DNA from: Riptortus pedestris
Lineage: Eukaryota > Arthropoda > Insecta > Hemiptera > Alydidae
Assembly (NCBI GenBank): GCA_019009955.1
Contig: CM032228.1
Location: 131,917,501 to 131,981,500 of the forward strand
DNA length: 64,000 bases
Reading direction: 5' to 3'
In this document: positions 46,723 through 58,090 of the stretch, piece by piece
Layout of the letters: every line of letters begins with the position of its first letter
How positions within the stretch are numbered: position 1 is the first letter of the stretch
The notes under the pieces: generated by a model
What the model saw: the letters and a program-made list of their open reading frames with translations, nothing else
Databases searched by the model: none
Told to the model about the DNA's origin: nothing
Translations under genes and position numbers: made by a program

Positions 46723-47212
46723 AAAAAGTCCGTCACGCAGGGGCTGCGTAAACTAAGCAGATTTCCCACGTGAAGTTTTACAGTAGAAAAATCTGCCCAG
46801 TAACAACTGTAGTGGTAAGGGATCTCTAAACCAATTCAAGAGGGACGAATAGTTACGAAAACGACCGCCAGAGCTCTCGGCGGAAAGTCCGAAACATAGC
46901 CGAGTCCTTCCGACCACAAAAACAATACAAATGCAAATATCTCGGTTAATATTGAAGGTACAGAATAAATGTATAGAACAATAATTATAGTAAGTTTAAT
47001 TTCCAATAAGATTAATTCTATACAATTTTTCGAACCGACGCATGATAACGGAGATATTTTGAATTTTCAAAAATCTCCCCTCTTAACCCCCCCCCTCCCA
47101 ACTGGTCCGATTTCAGCCATTAACGAACTTGATCTTCCTTTTTACATAAAACGATTAAATGCCGAGTTTGGTAACGATCAAACAAAATTTGCGACCGCTA
47201 GAGCGTTAACAG

Positions 47213-47266
<54 letters not shown>

Positions 47267-47386
47267 GAACGGACCTCATTTTGGTCATCTCCTGGGTAGG
47301 ATCAATGGACATTTGAAGACATTTTTCGAAACTCGCGTCATGAGTACGACCTCAATAGCTGATTTCCCTTAGGGGAAATCTGCTAA
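46723..47386 (-). mobile_element. Family B element, full-length, best preserved (reverse)
   Basis: It begins AAAAAGTCCGTCACGCAGGG with the perfect hairpin ACGCAG/GGG/CTGCGT at 46735-46749. AAACTAAGCAGATTTCCCAC and GTGAAGTTTTACAGTAGAAA follow. The centre keeps AATATCTCGGTTAATATTGA and CGACGCATGATAACGGAGAT, a poly-C run and GACCGCTAGAGCGTTAACAG, then (TA)n (47217-47261). CGGACCTCATTTTGGTCATC and the tip GATTTCCCTTAGGGGAAATC complete it. A 97-codon open frame across the right half ends in poly-YI from TA repeats and is not a gene. This is the best reference copy of the family in the window. Confidence 0.85.
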
Positions 47387-47399
47387 CATTTGTGAGTTC

Positions 47400-47425
47400 C
47401 ACACACACACACACACACACACATA

Positions 47426-47512
<87 letters not shown>
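47400..47512. repeat. (CA)n(TA)n microsatellite
   Basis: CA units (to about 47421) then a TA run of about 90 bp with one slip, immediately downstream of the family B copy. Confidence 0.95.
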
Positions 47513-47513
<1 letters not shown>

Positions 47514-47654
47514 TAAACCATTGGAATTATTGAATAATTCACCTTTGTAAGGAAAATAAATAAATGTTACTTTAGTATGACTTAATTTAGATTCAGGAAT
47601 GTTACTACATTCATTAAATACTTTTAATATCTTGTTTCTTTATTATTACTTGAC

Positions 47655-48020
47655 AAAAAACATATTTAACAAAACTTACTCTAAGTAGTAAAATAAACAA
47701 ATTTTGTTATCTGAATACATATGGAGAATTTTTTAGTTTGGTTCAGTGATTTCTGCCCAATATAACTTTTGACTCTTGCTTCTCTTGTTTGTACTTCATT
47801 ATAGGACAAAAGTGTGTACTAATTGTGTTAATATAGCTTGTAATCTAGTAGGAGTGCGTACTAACAAATATACTAACAGCGAGTTCTGTTCAGTCGATTG
47901 TGTTTTCTAAAATTGTTGACCGCTGAAATGACTTTTAGTGCATATCTTGTTTATACTTTCTTATGCCACAAAAGTGCTTGTATGAAGAGCTATTCTAAAT
48001 ATAAAATAACGACATTAGTC
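47655..48020 (-). repeat. Old, diverged family A remnant
   Basis: ACAAAACTTACTCTAAGTAG then TAAAATAAACAAATTTTGTT, and CATATCTTGTTTATACTTTC with CCACAAAAGTGC, follow the A monomer in reverse with many changes. It is probably older than the other copies. Confidence 0.5.
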
Positions 48021-48024
48021 TTAG

Positions 48025-50170
48025 TCATGTATTTATGAGCGTGGGAGTCTGTGAAATATAAAGGAGAATTACATTGCTAAAGTTTTAGTGTAAATGAAGT
48101 TTGATAAATCCTAAACATATGATATATACTAATATTTCTCATTTACTTTCTTGATAAAACACAACTTCAGATCAGCAATAGCACTCGTTATACATTATTC
48201 TTTATTTAGTGTTGTATGGTGTGAAGTATATATTTGTTTCTTGTCCTCCACACAAGATTGCCCCTTAAAATGGGATTTTATTTTTCTTACTAAGTACCCC
48301 ATTCCTGATATATTATAAGCATATTATCTTTCCATCTTCACTTGTTTGCCTTAAATAATAAAAATGTTATATGTTTTAATAATTTGTTTTAATTTTGTTT
48401 TTCAGGTAAGTACTAAGGACTGGATTTTCTTTTGTAAGTTGTTTTCCTTATTGCAATTTATTATTGAAGATATTTAGAGATAATTTTCTTATGTTATTTA
48501 TTTATTAGAAACTATTGGTTTTGTGGATATTTAACTTTTCAGCAGGTCACTGAGATTGTTCTTACACTCTTTTGAAGTTATATCACATCAGTCATTAACA
48601 AAAATGAATTGGAACATTTTTGTTAAAAATTGATTAATTTATCGCATTACAAATTCCTCAGCTTTAAACTCTACAACGTGTTCAGCTGTATTGACTTATC
48701 TTACTTTGTTGAATACTTGTCCTCAATATTAGACTTGTATAAGGAAAACTTTTCAAATATAAAGTTGTTACCACTCCTCAAGTAGAATCTTGCAGTTACA
48801 TAATATTCCAATCTTTTCCAACATCTCTCGGTATTTATTACGTTGTCCTATAGATTAACTGATTTCTTTGTATTGCCCTACGTTTGCTAATAATTACGTA
48901 GACGCGTTTTTTACTTATTTAATTCGTCATAGGTTAAACCTTATGATTTTGAAAATTAGATTCAGAATGAAAGTAATGCAATAAGACTTAATTTACCAAA
49001 ATACATATTCTGAGGAACTGATTGTAGGTGAAAGTATTACCCAATTATTTTCGCCATAAACTATGCTCATGAAGGGTAGACACAAATTCACGTACGCACA
49101 CGTTCCTTGTGAGGTATATAGCGTATGACGCTTGAAGCATACTGATGATGAGAACTGGTTATAGCGGTACAAGCAATGACAATTTTTTTGAGTTTGTTTA
49201 TTCTTCTGCCTCCATTAATTATGTCTACTACTTAATGAATATAAACTGTTGTAGTTTTAATATTATTTATACCAATGGGGCACATAGTGATGGACTATAT
49301 TTTTCTTTTATCGGTTGGCCGATATGAAGAAATGTTATTAGGGAATGTCCTGGGGTGATTTCTACGGTTCTCTCAGCCCACTTAAGAGTAAAATTGGATT
49401 CTGTAAGGGGAAGCAGCCACGGCGAAGAAGGGCTGGGACGTGGTTTCCCTCAAATATTAAAATTCTGCTTATCGCCTTCGCAACATCTTTAATCCAATAT
49501 CATGAACTCTTCAAGCCTCTTTTACATCTAAATATAAACATGCTTCTAACCAAAATGTTCTGGAACAAATAATAAAGCAAGAGACTTTAAGCAAACTTAT
49601 GTTTCCACTCAGACATTTCAAATTTATCATTAGTCTCGATTATTATTTTAATTTATGAGTAATTTACTAATGACGCCAAATGTATTACTCTATTACACAA
49701 TAATTAATACTGCACAGTATGAATATCACTTTAGAAGGAATTATTGCTTCCAGTTTTATTTGTTGCCATTCGAAATGAAATACCTGTGGAGAAGGCTTTT
49801 CTTATTCTAGTTTCTAGCTACGTTCGGTTGAATCCCCATTCGTATGTCGCATTTCCCATAACTTAGAAACGTCTATCGCTTGGATGTTGAAATTTTATAT
49901 TTGGAGCGGAAGAAGAAAATAAAAATTTCTCATATATCCCCTACCTATTAGAGATAGAACTTGTTTTTTTTTTTATCATAAATGACCTTTAAATTAAGAC
50001 CTACGGAATTTTTGTTTATGCGTATGAATTTAATATTTTAATTTTATGTCACATTTAAATGATAAAAATTCAATATATCTTCACTTAATATAATAGGAGT
50101 CCAAGAAGGCGTGTCAAAATCAGAAGTTTCAATTTCAAGTTGTTATTCTAGCAGGTGGAGGTAAATTTTA
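48025..50170. other. Unassigned AT-rich DNA
   Basis: Short frames only, none with a motif. No repeat was recognised. Confidence 0.4.
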
Positions 50171-50172
50171 TT

Positions 50173-50393
50173 GCTGGTTTGAGTAAACAGTCACCACTTC
50201 CACAATAACTATTTATTCAGGAGTGTTTCCGACGCAGTGCATCGTCAGTGCCCTAACGTCCTAAATGTTGACCTGAAGGGCTCTAGACCTGACTCTTACG
50301 TTAGGGCACAGACGATGATGCAATACTTCGAAAACGCTCTATCGCTTTAAGAAATTGTTATTCTGGAAATAGTGCCTTTTTAATCAAACCTGC
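50173..50393. repeat. Foldback repeat (inverted arms of about 90 bp)
   Basis: The left arm (50173-50259) and right arm (50298-50393) are imperfect inverted copies. GCTGGTTTGAGTAAACAG pairs with the complement of a GCAGGTTTGATTAAAAAG segment, CTTCCACAATAACTATTT with its counterpart, and AGTGCCCTAACGT exactly with ACGTTAGGGCAC. The loop is 38 bp. It may be a MITE or two facing copies of one short repeat. Confidence 0.7.
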
Positions 50394-50399
50394 AAAATT

Positions 50400-51040
50400 T
50401 TATAATAGTTAACTGTTATGTAACAGCGCATTAAGTAACGTGTATGTTCTCCTTTTTTTACGTGTTAACTGTTAATATTGAGATCTGATATATTTGAGGT
50501 CAAATGTAGTTAATTAGGCAGGCGATAATATCATGCGCTGCTGACAGATAGCCTGTTAGCTACTTTTATGAGGAGGAATGCCAAGGAAACATACTAAGAG
50601 GAATTCCTCCAAAACATTCACTCATGGTGCCTTAGTTGCGTTATTAAAGGAAGCATGGTACTAGAGGTACTAGAATACGGAATTATGAAGTAGAAAATAA
50701 TGCAAACATTCACTGCTTTTGTTTGGTTATACCAATACTTTAAATAATTTGATTTAATATTTAATCCTTAAATTAAATTTTGAACCAACCTTCTGAACAA
50801 CTACTACACCTATATGAATATTTACTGCTCTATACTCCTAAAAGAAGGCGAGATTGTTGTAAATCTTATTTCTGTTCAATTTTCCGGAACAATTCCCTGC
50901 CTTCAACACAGCAAGGAAATAGCTTTCCATACTTCATTAAATAGAATCTCCTTTCTCCTTTCTCTCTAAAACAAAACACTAAACATGCCAATTCATATAG
51001 CTAAGATAAAGCTACCGTTGATTTTTGACTTTGGCAAATA
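50400..51040. other. Unassigned AT-rich DNA
   Basis: Nothing was recognised. Confidence 0.4.
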
Positions 51041-51043
51041 AAT

Positions 51044-51195
51044 AAAAAAGCCCGTCACATAGGGGTTGCGTGAACTAAGCAGATTTCCCAGGTGCTGGTA
51101 TGACACATTACTGATCTCATCTTACTATATATTCTGTATTTCTAAATAATAACCCGATGAGTAAAAGTGGGGGTTCACTGATAGCTGTAACAAGA
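51044..51195 (-). repeat. Family B right end, divergent subfamily
   Basis: AAAAAAGCCCGTCACATAGG and CTAAGCAGATTTCCCAGGTG are followed by CTGGTATGACACATTACTGA and TATATATTCTGTATTTC, GATGAGTAAAAGTGGGGGTT, matching 3713-3893 and not the main family. Confidence 0.65.
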
Positions 51196-51199
51196 TGTA

Positions 51200-51745
51200 C
51201 AAAAACTCCTTTTGTATAACAGTTAAGGAAAAATGTATACACCAACAATGTTAGGTTTAAGCAAGAATCGAATAACAAGATTGATCCTATATCAATTTAC
51301 AATCCGAATCATAATAAAAGAGACAAGCTCTCGTCAGCTAGCCACGTCCCCTTGATCCCCTGAATGCACAAAATGCCTTCGAACTCTGGCTTCGCCCTCT
51401 AATACATATTCTCTAATCAAAATGATCTTTATTTGTTGTCATACCTGTCGGTGGAGACCTTCGTCACTGGCTGCTGGTCGAGTACAGCTGGCAAGCGCTT
51501 TCGATGCAATGGCACCATCTTCAAGCCCGTCAAAAGTTCACTCTATTAGTTTGTTTACGTTTAGTCCAAGTCTGCTTACTTACCTCAGATCTTTATTTAT
51601 TAATATTTGTATTTTATAGTATCGTTATTAAATTAATTTATTTCTTTTTGAGAATAGATTTTCTAGTTTTTGAGTTTATGGGACTTGTTTAATTTTATTT
51701 TGAAACTGGTTTTTCGTAACATCTTCTGGTTTACTATTAATTTAA
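51200..51745. other. Unassigned, with a GC-richer segment at 51300-51540
   Basis: 51420-51540 reads in part GAGACCTTCGTCACTGGCTG and GCAATGGCACCATCTTCAAG. Its composition suggests the remnant of a retroelement or SINE, but no motif allows a call. Confidence 0.3.
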
Positions 51746-51749
51746 AACT

Positions 51750-51815
51750 ATGGAAATTTTTTTGCAAATCGCATCACGAGTACAACCTCAATAGCTGATT
51801 GATCTGCTAATACAC
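51750..51815 (-). repeat. Family B left-tip fragment
   Basis: TTTGCAAATCGCATCACGAG and TACAACCTCAATAGCTGATT with ATCTGCTAATAC; the palindromic tip is deleted. Confidence 0.55.
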
Positions 51816-51915
51816 TTAATAGAATTTGAAATGTTAACCTTGTTACAAACTATTCTTAATTGCTACTATTCATCGTCTGTACAAAAGGAAATTAGCTTAA
51901 TTCAGCCCTCCTTCT

Positions 51916-51916
<1 letters not shown>

Positions 51917-51950
<34 letters not shown>
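51917..51950. repeat. Poly-T tract
   Basis: A run of about 34 T ending in AGG. Confidence 0.85.
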
Positions 51951-51951
<1 letters not shown>

Positions 51952-51954
51952 GAT

Positions 51955-54900
51955 TCAATGTTCCTTCCGATTTTTTTTTTCTTTTCGTCTTCCAATAGAT
52001 CTATCACATTACCCATATCTTCATTATTGAATCACACATATCCATGAAATTGGTCGTTACTTTTTGCTTTATTTTATTTTATTATTTACTTGTAGAAAGA
52101 CTAATCAGACAGAGGTTCTGTATGTTGACAACATGTAAATGTAGGTGTTTATTAAAAGGGCTCTTAACGTGGGCGAAGTATAACGTTGGCCGGAGTGATA
52201 GAAATATATGAACCCGACTGAAAGAGCATTTGAGCAGCAGTAGAGAAACTGAATTCCACCCGACCGTCTCGAAGGAGAACCATGACAAGTCGCGGCGGTA
52301 TCGCGAATATCGCGATTTGAATGAGGCCAAACCTCTGTGGCGGAGACATGACTTCATTGTGCTCTAATTAAATTAAATATACAGTTTTTGCTGCACTTCA
52401 TTTAAAATTATTTCATTTGAAAGCCGTGTAAGATATCTGAGCAAAACATCTCATAGGTAGTGAAAATTTAATAGGTAGTTTATTCATGATAAAAAAAAGG
52501 TTCTACACTAATTATTGATTTGGGACAGTGGTCATGTAGATCAAAATGAAATTATGAAATAAGTGGAAAATATGTTGCTTAAGATATTTATTTGAATAGT
52601 CAAAATGCAGGCCTTCTAGAGAATGTCAGAGAGCAGTAATATATGAAAAAGTGAGGTCATTACTGGCTAAAATTATCCTCCGACTAGTATACCGTTGTAC
52701 TAAAACTGTGTAGCGTACAGATGTGGTTCATATCTACTGGGTTTGCGACATTCAAATGTAATTACCTCAATTAACTCTTAACATAAAACCTTTAAGTGGT
52801 CTCATATTAAGCTTCCTACAATATTTAAAAATTGCTTTGCCGATAAAATACTTTTAACAGGAGAAATAAAAGATTTCCCTTCGTTAAATACTTAATGTGG
52901 TTTCATATTATGAGGAATGTTTTACACCATTGCATAATGAAAACCCTAGTCATATTAATAGCTCTATAGTTGTAGATTTTTTTTTTCTTTTTGTAAGTCT
53001 CTTAATGATAATAAAGTGTCTTTTCTTTTACAAATACATAAAAAAATGAAGGCCGTCCGTGTCACAACCGCACCATTAATCATTTTTCGGATTTTCTCGG
53101 CCGCCCTCCTCCAGAACAGCTTTCATTGTCGGTGCTTCAATCAAACACGCTACATTTAGTTCTTCATTTCTTCTTGATATCACTGTTTCAGATTTTGCTC
53201 TTTAATATGCTATCTATCTTTAACTGGAGCTGTTTATATTCATCATTCCCTCTGAATGAACCAATAAGCTATCCACTTTTATTACCAGTTTGCTTTTTAT
53301 AAGATGTGAAATGTATTATTCCAGTAGTTAACTGTGCTGGTCTTCAGTTTTTCGGCTTTTAACAGCTAAAATATGTCAATTATTTACATAATGTTTTAAA
53401 AATTACAGTTTTTTTTTTTCTTAGCTTTTCCTGTAATTGAATTTGTGAGACTCTGAATTATTTGCAAGCATTCATTTCCTATTATATAGTAAATTGGAAA
53501 AATCGTTTTATAAATGAATAAATCCTGATAAATATGCAATAGATTTTTCTAGCTGACACTATATACATTATTGATGCTTCGCCCGGAAAATTAATTCTTA
53601 TTTTTAAGAAATGTCATTTTTTTAAAGTTTATGAGAGATTACAATAATGTTTTTCTAAATAATTTGTTTAAGGCATTGACTAAATGTATAAACATATAGA
53701 TGTATGATTTGGTACTCCCATACATGGTACTCTAATTACTCAGACTGGCTGATAGATGTATATAAAAAATATATTTAAAGATCTGAGCTATTATCCAAAT
53801 TTTGGATTATCAAATTTCCGATATTGTTAATTTGTACATTTCCCGACAAGAGACGTACAAGCAGGTTTTCAGGAATCTTGCCAAGACCTGGAATATCTGA
53901 ATATCTATTTGGTACCCAGCGTCAAAAAAGTGTTCTCTTAGATAACAAAAAGTAAAAATTATTCTGAGGTTAAAGAGATGTGGCAAACTCAAGTCCGTCA
54001 AGTCATTATCGGTGATCGCTTGCCTTTATCGCCACCCGGATGGCTTGCGAAGTTCGAATGGTGGAAGTCCGCGACCACTACTCTAGACCTTTGACTGCCT
54101 CAATCCTCGATATACATAAAAAGGGTTCGGTCCACTTTATAGAATAGCGGATCTGACAGGTCCCAGACTTGGCTCCTTTTCTATTTATTTTATTTAAATT
54201 TTGAACATATGTTTTATGCTATTGAACTTAGTGCACATACACACATACCCAAATATGTATACATACATCAGTGAAACTCCGAGAAGATTACTTGCCGCGA
54301 TACCACCGTCTACGTTTCACTAAAGATGAAGAGGAAGTCTCCAAAGGCATGTTCTAAAGTATAAAATAACTTGTCATGGAGTTTTAGTATGTGATAATTT
54401 ACCTTCCTTTAATTATAAAAGAACACACTCACACACATTGTTAAACTAAATTCTTTCTACATCACAAATTTAGAGTTTTTATTAAAATGTATTTCTTCTT
54501 GCAGAAATATTTGGCCGATAAATTTCATAGTAATAGTTCTTCTCAAATACCTGTGCTTCCTAATCCCTGCGTTGTCAAGTTGAAACATAAAATAGGTTTT
54601 CTGTCAATATTATAAGATTGGATAGCTTAAGGAGAATATAATCCCTTCCTATTATTGGCATACTAAAAATTACCTCTTTGTTTAGTCATTCTCTTCTTAT
54701 ACCTTTGAAGTGCAATTAGACAAATGTTTACGAATTACAGTTTAATACAGAAGCAGTTTTAATCAAAGAGTGTATCATAGCGAAACAAACCATTAGAATT
54801 AATTAAAATAATATCATGGATTATTGTTCGTTGTAATGTTGGTGAAGTAAAAAGGGAGTAAACGAAATAAGTGAAATAATTTTGCATGGGTACAAAATGC

Positions 54901-55248
54901 TCAGAGTAAATGTTTCATAATGATATACATTTTGTAAGAAACAGCTTACCACATAAATACTTTTGATGGAGTTTGGCTGCCTTACTGTGCACATCAGCTT
55001 TGTTCCGAACTAAGTGAAGTGGTCGACTGGTGTCATAAAATGTGTCAGAAGTGCCTCATTAGTGCAAATAGTGACAACTTTTCTTGACATCTGGGGAATT
55101 TAATTAATAAAATGAATGCACAGATTACAATAATTAATAATCTACATAAAAATGAGAGGAGATAACGCTTTCGTACTACTAAACGGTATTTACGCAATGT
55201 TCAAAACATATAACCTCAACACAGCGAAATATATAATCTAGTTCAATT
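51955..55248. other. Long unassigned stretch
   Basis: It includes a GC-richer piece at 52240-52340 containing the small palindrome ATCGCGA-ATA-TCGCGAT (52300-52316) and a 91-codon minus-strand frame with no motif. The rest is AT-rich without recognisable elements. Confidence 0.4.
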
Positions 55249-55394
55249 TGTGTTTATATGTTATTCAATCTTGTATAAATACATGAATTGTGTGTAAAGA
55301 ACTCATAAAGCAAATCTAAAATGTGTTTATATGTTATTCAATCTTGTATAAATACATGAATTGTGTGTAAAGAACTCATAAAGCAAATCTAAAA
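55249..55394. repeat. Exact 73-bp tandem duplication
   Basis: Copy 1 (55249-55321) and copy 2 (55322-55394) both read TGTGTTTATATGTTATTCAA ... CAAATCTAAAA without a difference I can see. Perfect identity implies a recent event or an assembly duplication. Confidence 0.95.
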
Positions 55395-55439
55395 TATTAC
55401 ATTGTTTTAGAAGCAGTTTTTGTCTTCACATTAAAGTGA

Positions 55440-55540
55440 ACTAGCTCACGCCCGCAAAACCCTCTTTAAAAAGCGATGCCTTCGGCATCACCAAGTGGTG
55501 AAGCGATCTTTGGGATCGCCATTCGACGACTTGGTTTTCG
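55440..55540. repeat. Cluster of three short GC-rich palindromes
   Basis: CTAGCTCACGCCCGC (55441) precedes GATGCC-TTC-GGCATC, CACCA-AG-TGGTG and GCGATC-TTTG-GGATCGC, all within about 60 bp of otherwise AT-rich DNA. It looks like the boundary of a repeat element of the CTAGC type; the class is unknown. Confidence 0.5.
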
Positions 55541-55544
55541 CCCT

Positions 55545-56235
55545 CGCGATTTCTAATTTTTAATTATACATGAATTTTCCAGGTTCGTAATTCTTATTGT
55601 TTCATCTGTAAAGTTTATCGGCAACAAATAAAAATGATTCCCATTTGGTTGGAAAATAATTTATTCCCTATATTGTATCATTCAAGAAGAAAATAATTAA
55701 ACTATTTACCTGCCGAAAAATGAAAGACCTATATCCACGAAAATCGTTGTAATAAGAGGATAAATTGTATAATAAAATTAACAAATTATGAAATCGTTAC
55801 CATGTGCAGTACCTTAAAAATATCCATTATAATAAACCGTTTTATTTACTTTTGTGAATTTTGTAAATAGTGCAAGTAGGGAAAAACTATTTAAATGACC
55901 ACATTTCAATAAACAAAAATATAATTTAAGTCAAAATGAGGAATTAAAAGTTTTTGCAAATAAAAAACATTGAAATTTTATATATTAGTTCTATGATTGT
56001 CTGGTAGAATGCGCATTACACGACTTTACAAAACTAATACTTCTAAACCAATAATTGAAATAAAACAAAACGCTCAACAATAATAATACAAATACATAAG
56101 TATAAAAAAAGAAAAGAAAACAATTTCGACATTCAATCGGGTTAAAATAAATTTGGGTAATAAATAACAGTGTCTGAACGTGTAAACCTCTTGCTGCTGC
56201 ATTCAGCAACTCTAAGGACATACATTAGGTAAAGA
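55545..56235. other. Unassigned AT-rich DNA
   Basis: No features were recognised. Confidence 0.4.
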
Positions 56236-56264
56236 TATTAACATTTCATTAACTTTCCATTAGC

Positions 56265-56650
56265 ATCGCCCTTCGCCCTTGTGATTGTCAGAGAAGAGGC
56301 AGAAATCAGCGTCGGCTTAGGCCCATCGGAGAGCAAGGAGAGTGGCCGAAATAGGGTAGTTTTCGGGTAGCCGATTTTGGAGGGTCCGTATAGGGCGGTG
56401 GGGTGATTCAAAAATTTATCAAAGATGAAACTCGCAAACGGGGAACAGTATGCGCTCGTCAGTTTGTCCGTACATATAGCCAGTTTGCCTGAAAAGTTCA
56501 GTACCAAACTTCCGACTTTCCGATTACGGCGACTTTGACCACTTTTCTCAAAAAGCACTTTTAAAAAAGCCTCACTATGCCGATTTCGAAAGGATCTTTT
56601 TCACCCGACTCGACCTCAGCAGCTCGTCTCCCCGCGTATTCTGACTGGTC
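56265..56650. repeat. GC-rich dispersed segment, copy 1
   Basis: GAGAGTGGCCGAAATAGGG, AGCCGATTTTGGAGGGTCCG and CAGCGTCGGCTTAGGCCCAT are shared in order with 58640-58760, 2.4 kb away in the same orientation. The composition differs sharply from the flanks. A 106-codon minus-strand frame runs through it, but the frame is not kept in the second copy. Confidence 0.6.
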
Positions 56651-56734
56651 GAACGACTCACCACCTAAACATCGTGAGGGCTTAAATGCCTCGAGTTACA
56701 TGGAATATTTATGGAATTTTCTGATCGTCAATTT

Positions 56735-56866
56735 TTAGCAGATTTCCCTTAAGGGAAATCAGCTATTGAGGTGAGATCGTACTCATTACGCGATTTTCAA
56801 AAAATATCTTCAAATGTCCATCGGTCCTACCCAGATGACGAAAATGAGGTCCGTTCAAAATTATAT
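56735..56866 (+). repeat. Family B left arm, its core occupied by family A
   Basis: The tip has the perfect palindrome at 56741-56760, then CAGCTATTGAGG, GTCCATCGGTCCTACCCAGA and GACGAAAATGAGGTCCGTTC up to TTATATATATA. Family A (reverse) follows instead of the B right half, as at 14014. Confidence 0.75.
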
Positions 56867-56871
56867 ATATA

Positions 56872-57840
56872 CTAGCTCAGATACCCGGCTTCGCCCGGGA
56901 ATTCATTTGCGGCTGGATGGCGATGGTATTCTTTGGCAAGGCTTTACTTTACACAATATTTTGACATTTACCCTTCCCAGTGTTTAGGGTTAATACCCGT
57001 CGTTTCTGTGGATTTGACAATAATAAAATTAATTTTTTATGTAAGACTTCACTGTCCTCGATATTGTCATATTTCCCGTTTCCTGTGCATTACGCATAGA
57101 TTCAAGTTATTAAGGACAAAATATTATAATTTGAATTAATTTTTCCAGGTGAGGTACCTGATAGTTCATATTGAAAAGAATTGTTGAGCATATTTCTCTA
57201 AATAACAAAATAAACAACTTTTATTATGTACATATTTGCCGAAACCCCAATAGGAAACGAAATATCACTATTTTTAATTTCAGGCCTCCCTTATAACCCC
57301 CACTTCTGCCCGTCCCTAGAAATGTTAATATGGCTTATTATAAGGAAGGCGTTAGTACTAATACACATACCCAGTGTTTTATTTAGCTCGATTGAGTGTT
57401 TTGTGCTAAATAAAATTGTGGACTCCCGCTATAGCTTATAGCGTATAACTCATTTATGCTTCCGTATACGGCAAAAGTGTATAAAACAAAAGTTACTCTA
57501 AATAACAAAATAAACAACTTTTGTTATGTGCATATTTGCTGAAAATGCAATAGGAAACGAAATATCGCTATTTTTAATTTCAGGCCTCCCTTATAACCCC
57601 CACTCCTGTTCGTCTTAGAGAATATTAATATAGCCTAAAGTCTAAGTTGGGCCAGTAGTAATATACATACCAAGTTTCATAAAAATCGGTTCAGCCGTTT
57701 ATGCGTGAAAAGGTAACAAACAAATAAACAAACAGACACCAAAGAAACAAAATGCAGTTATGGTGTCTATGACATGTGAAACGAAAAGTTATCGTGAAAT
57801 TTCGCAAAAAAAATCAATGTACAGACAGAGGTTACAATTT
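56872..57840 (-). mobile_element. Family A element, copy 6, reverse (two monomers)
   Basis: It starts on the plus strand with CTAGCTCAGATACCCGGCTT and CGCCCGGGAATTC, the 3' hairpin in reverse. Landmarks at 57301 (internal type) and 57601 (first type) are 300 bp apart; the last-type monomer is missing. The far end is the reverse complement of AACCTCTGTCTGTACATTGA. Confidence 0.8.

Positions 57841-57841
<1 letters not shown>

Positions 57842-57874
<33 letters not shown>
57842..57874. repeat. (TA)n microsatellite
   Basis: A TA run with TG interruptions between family A copy 6 and the palindromic B locus. Confidence 0.9.
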
Positions 57875-58020
57875 ATTTTCGAAAATCCCCCTTTACACCC
57901 CCCCTCCCACTGGACCGAAATCAGCTATTAACGAACTTGGTCTTTCTTTTTACATAAACCGATTAAATATCGAGTTTGGCAACGATCATACAAACATTGT
58001 GACCGCTAGAGCGTTAACAG

Positions 58021-58090
<70 letters not shown>

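Noticed and set aside
46969..47262. 97-codon frame inside the family B element
   Set aside because: It ends in TA-encoded YI repeats, lies wholly within a non-coding repeat and is not kept open in other copies.
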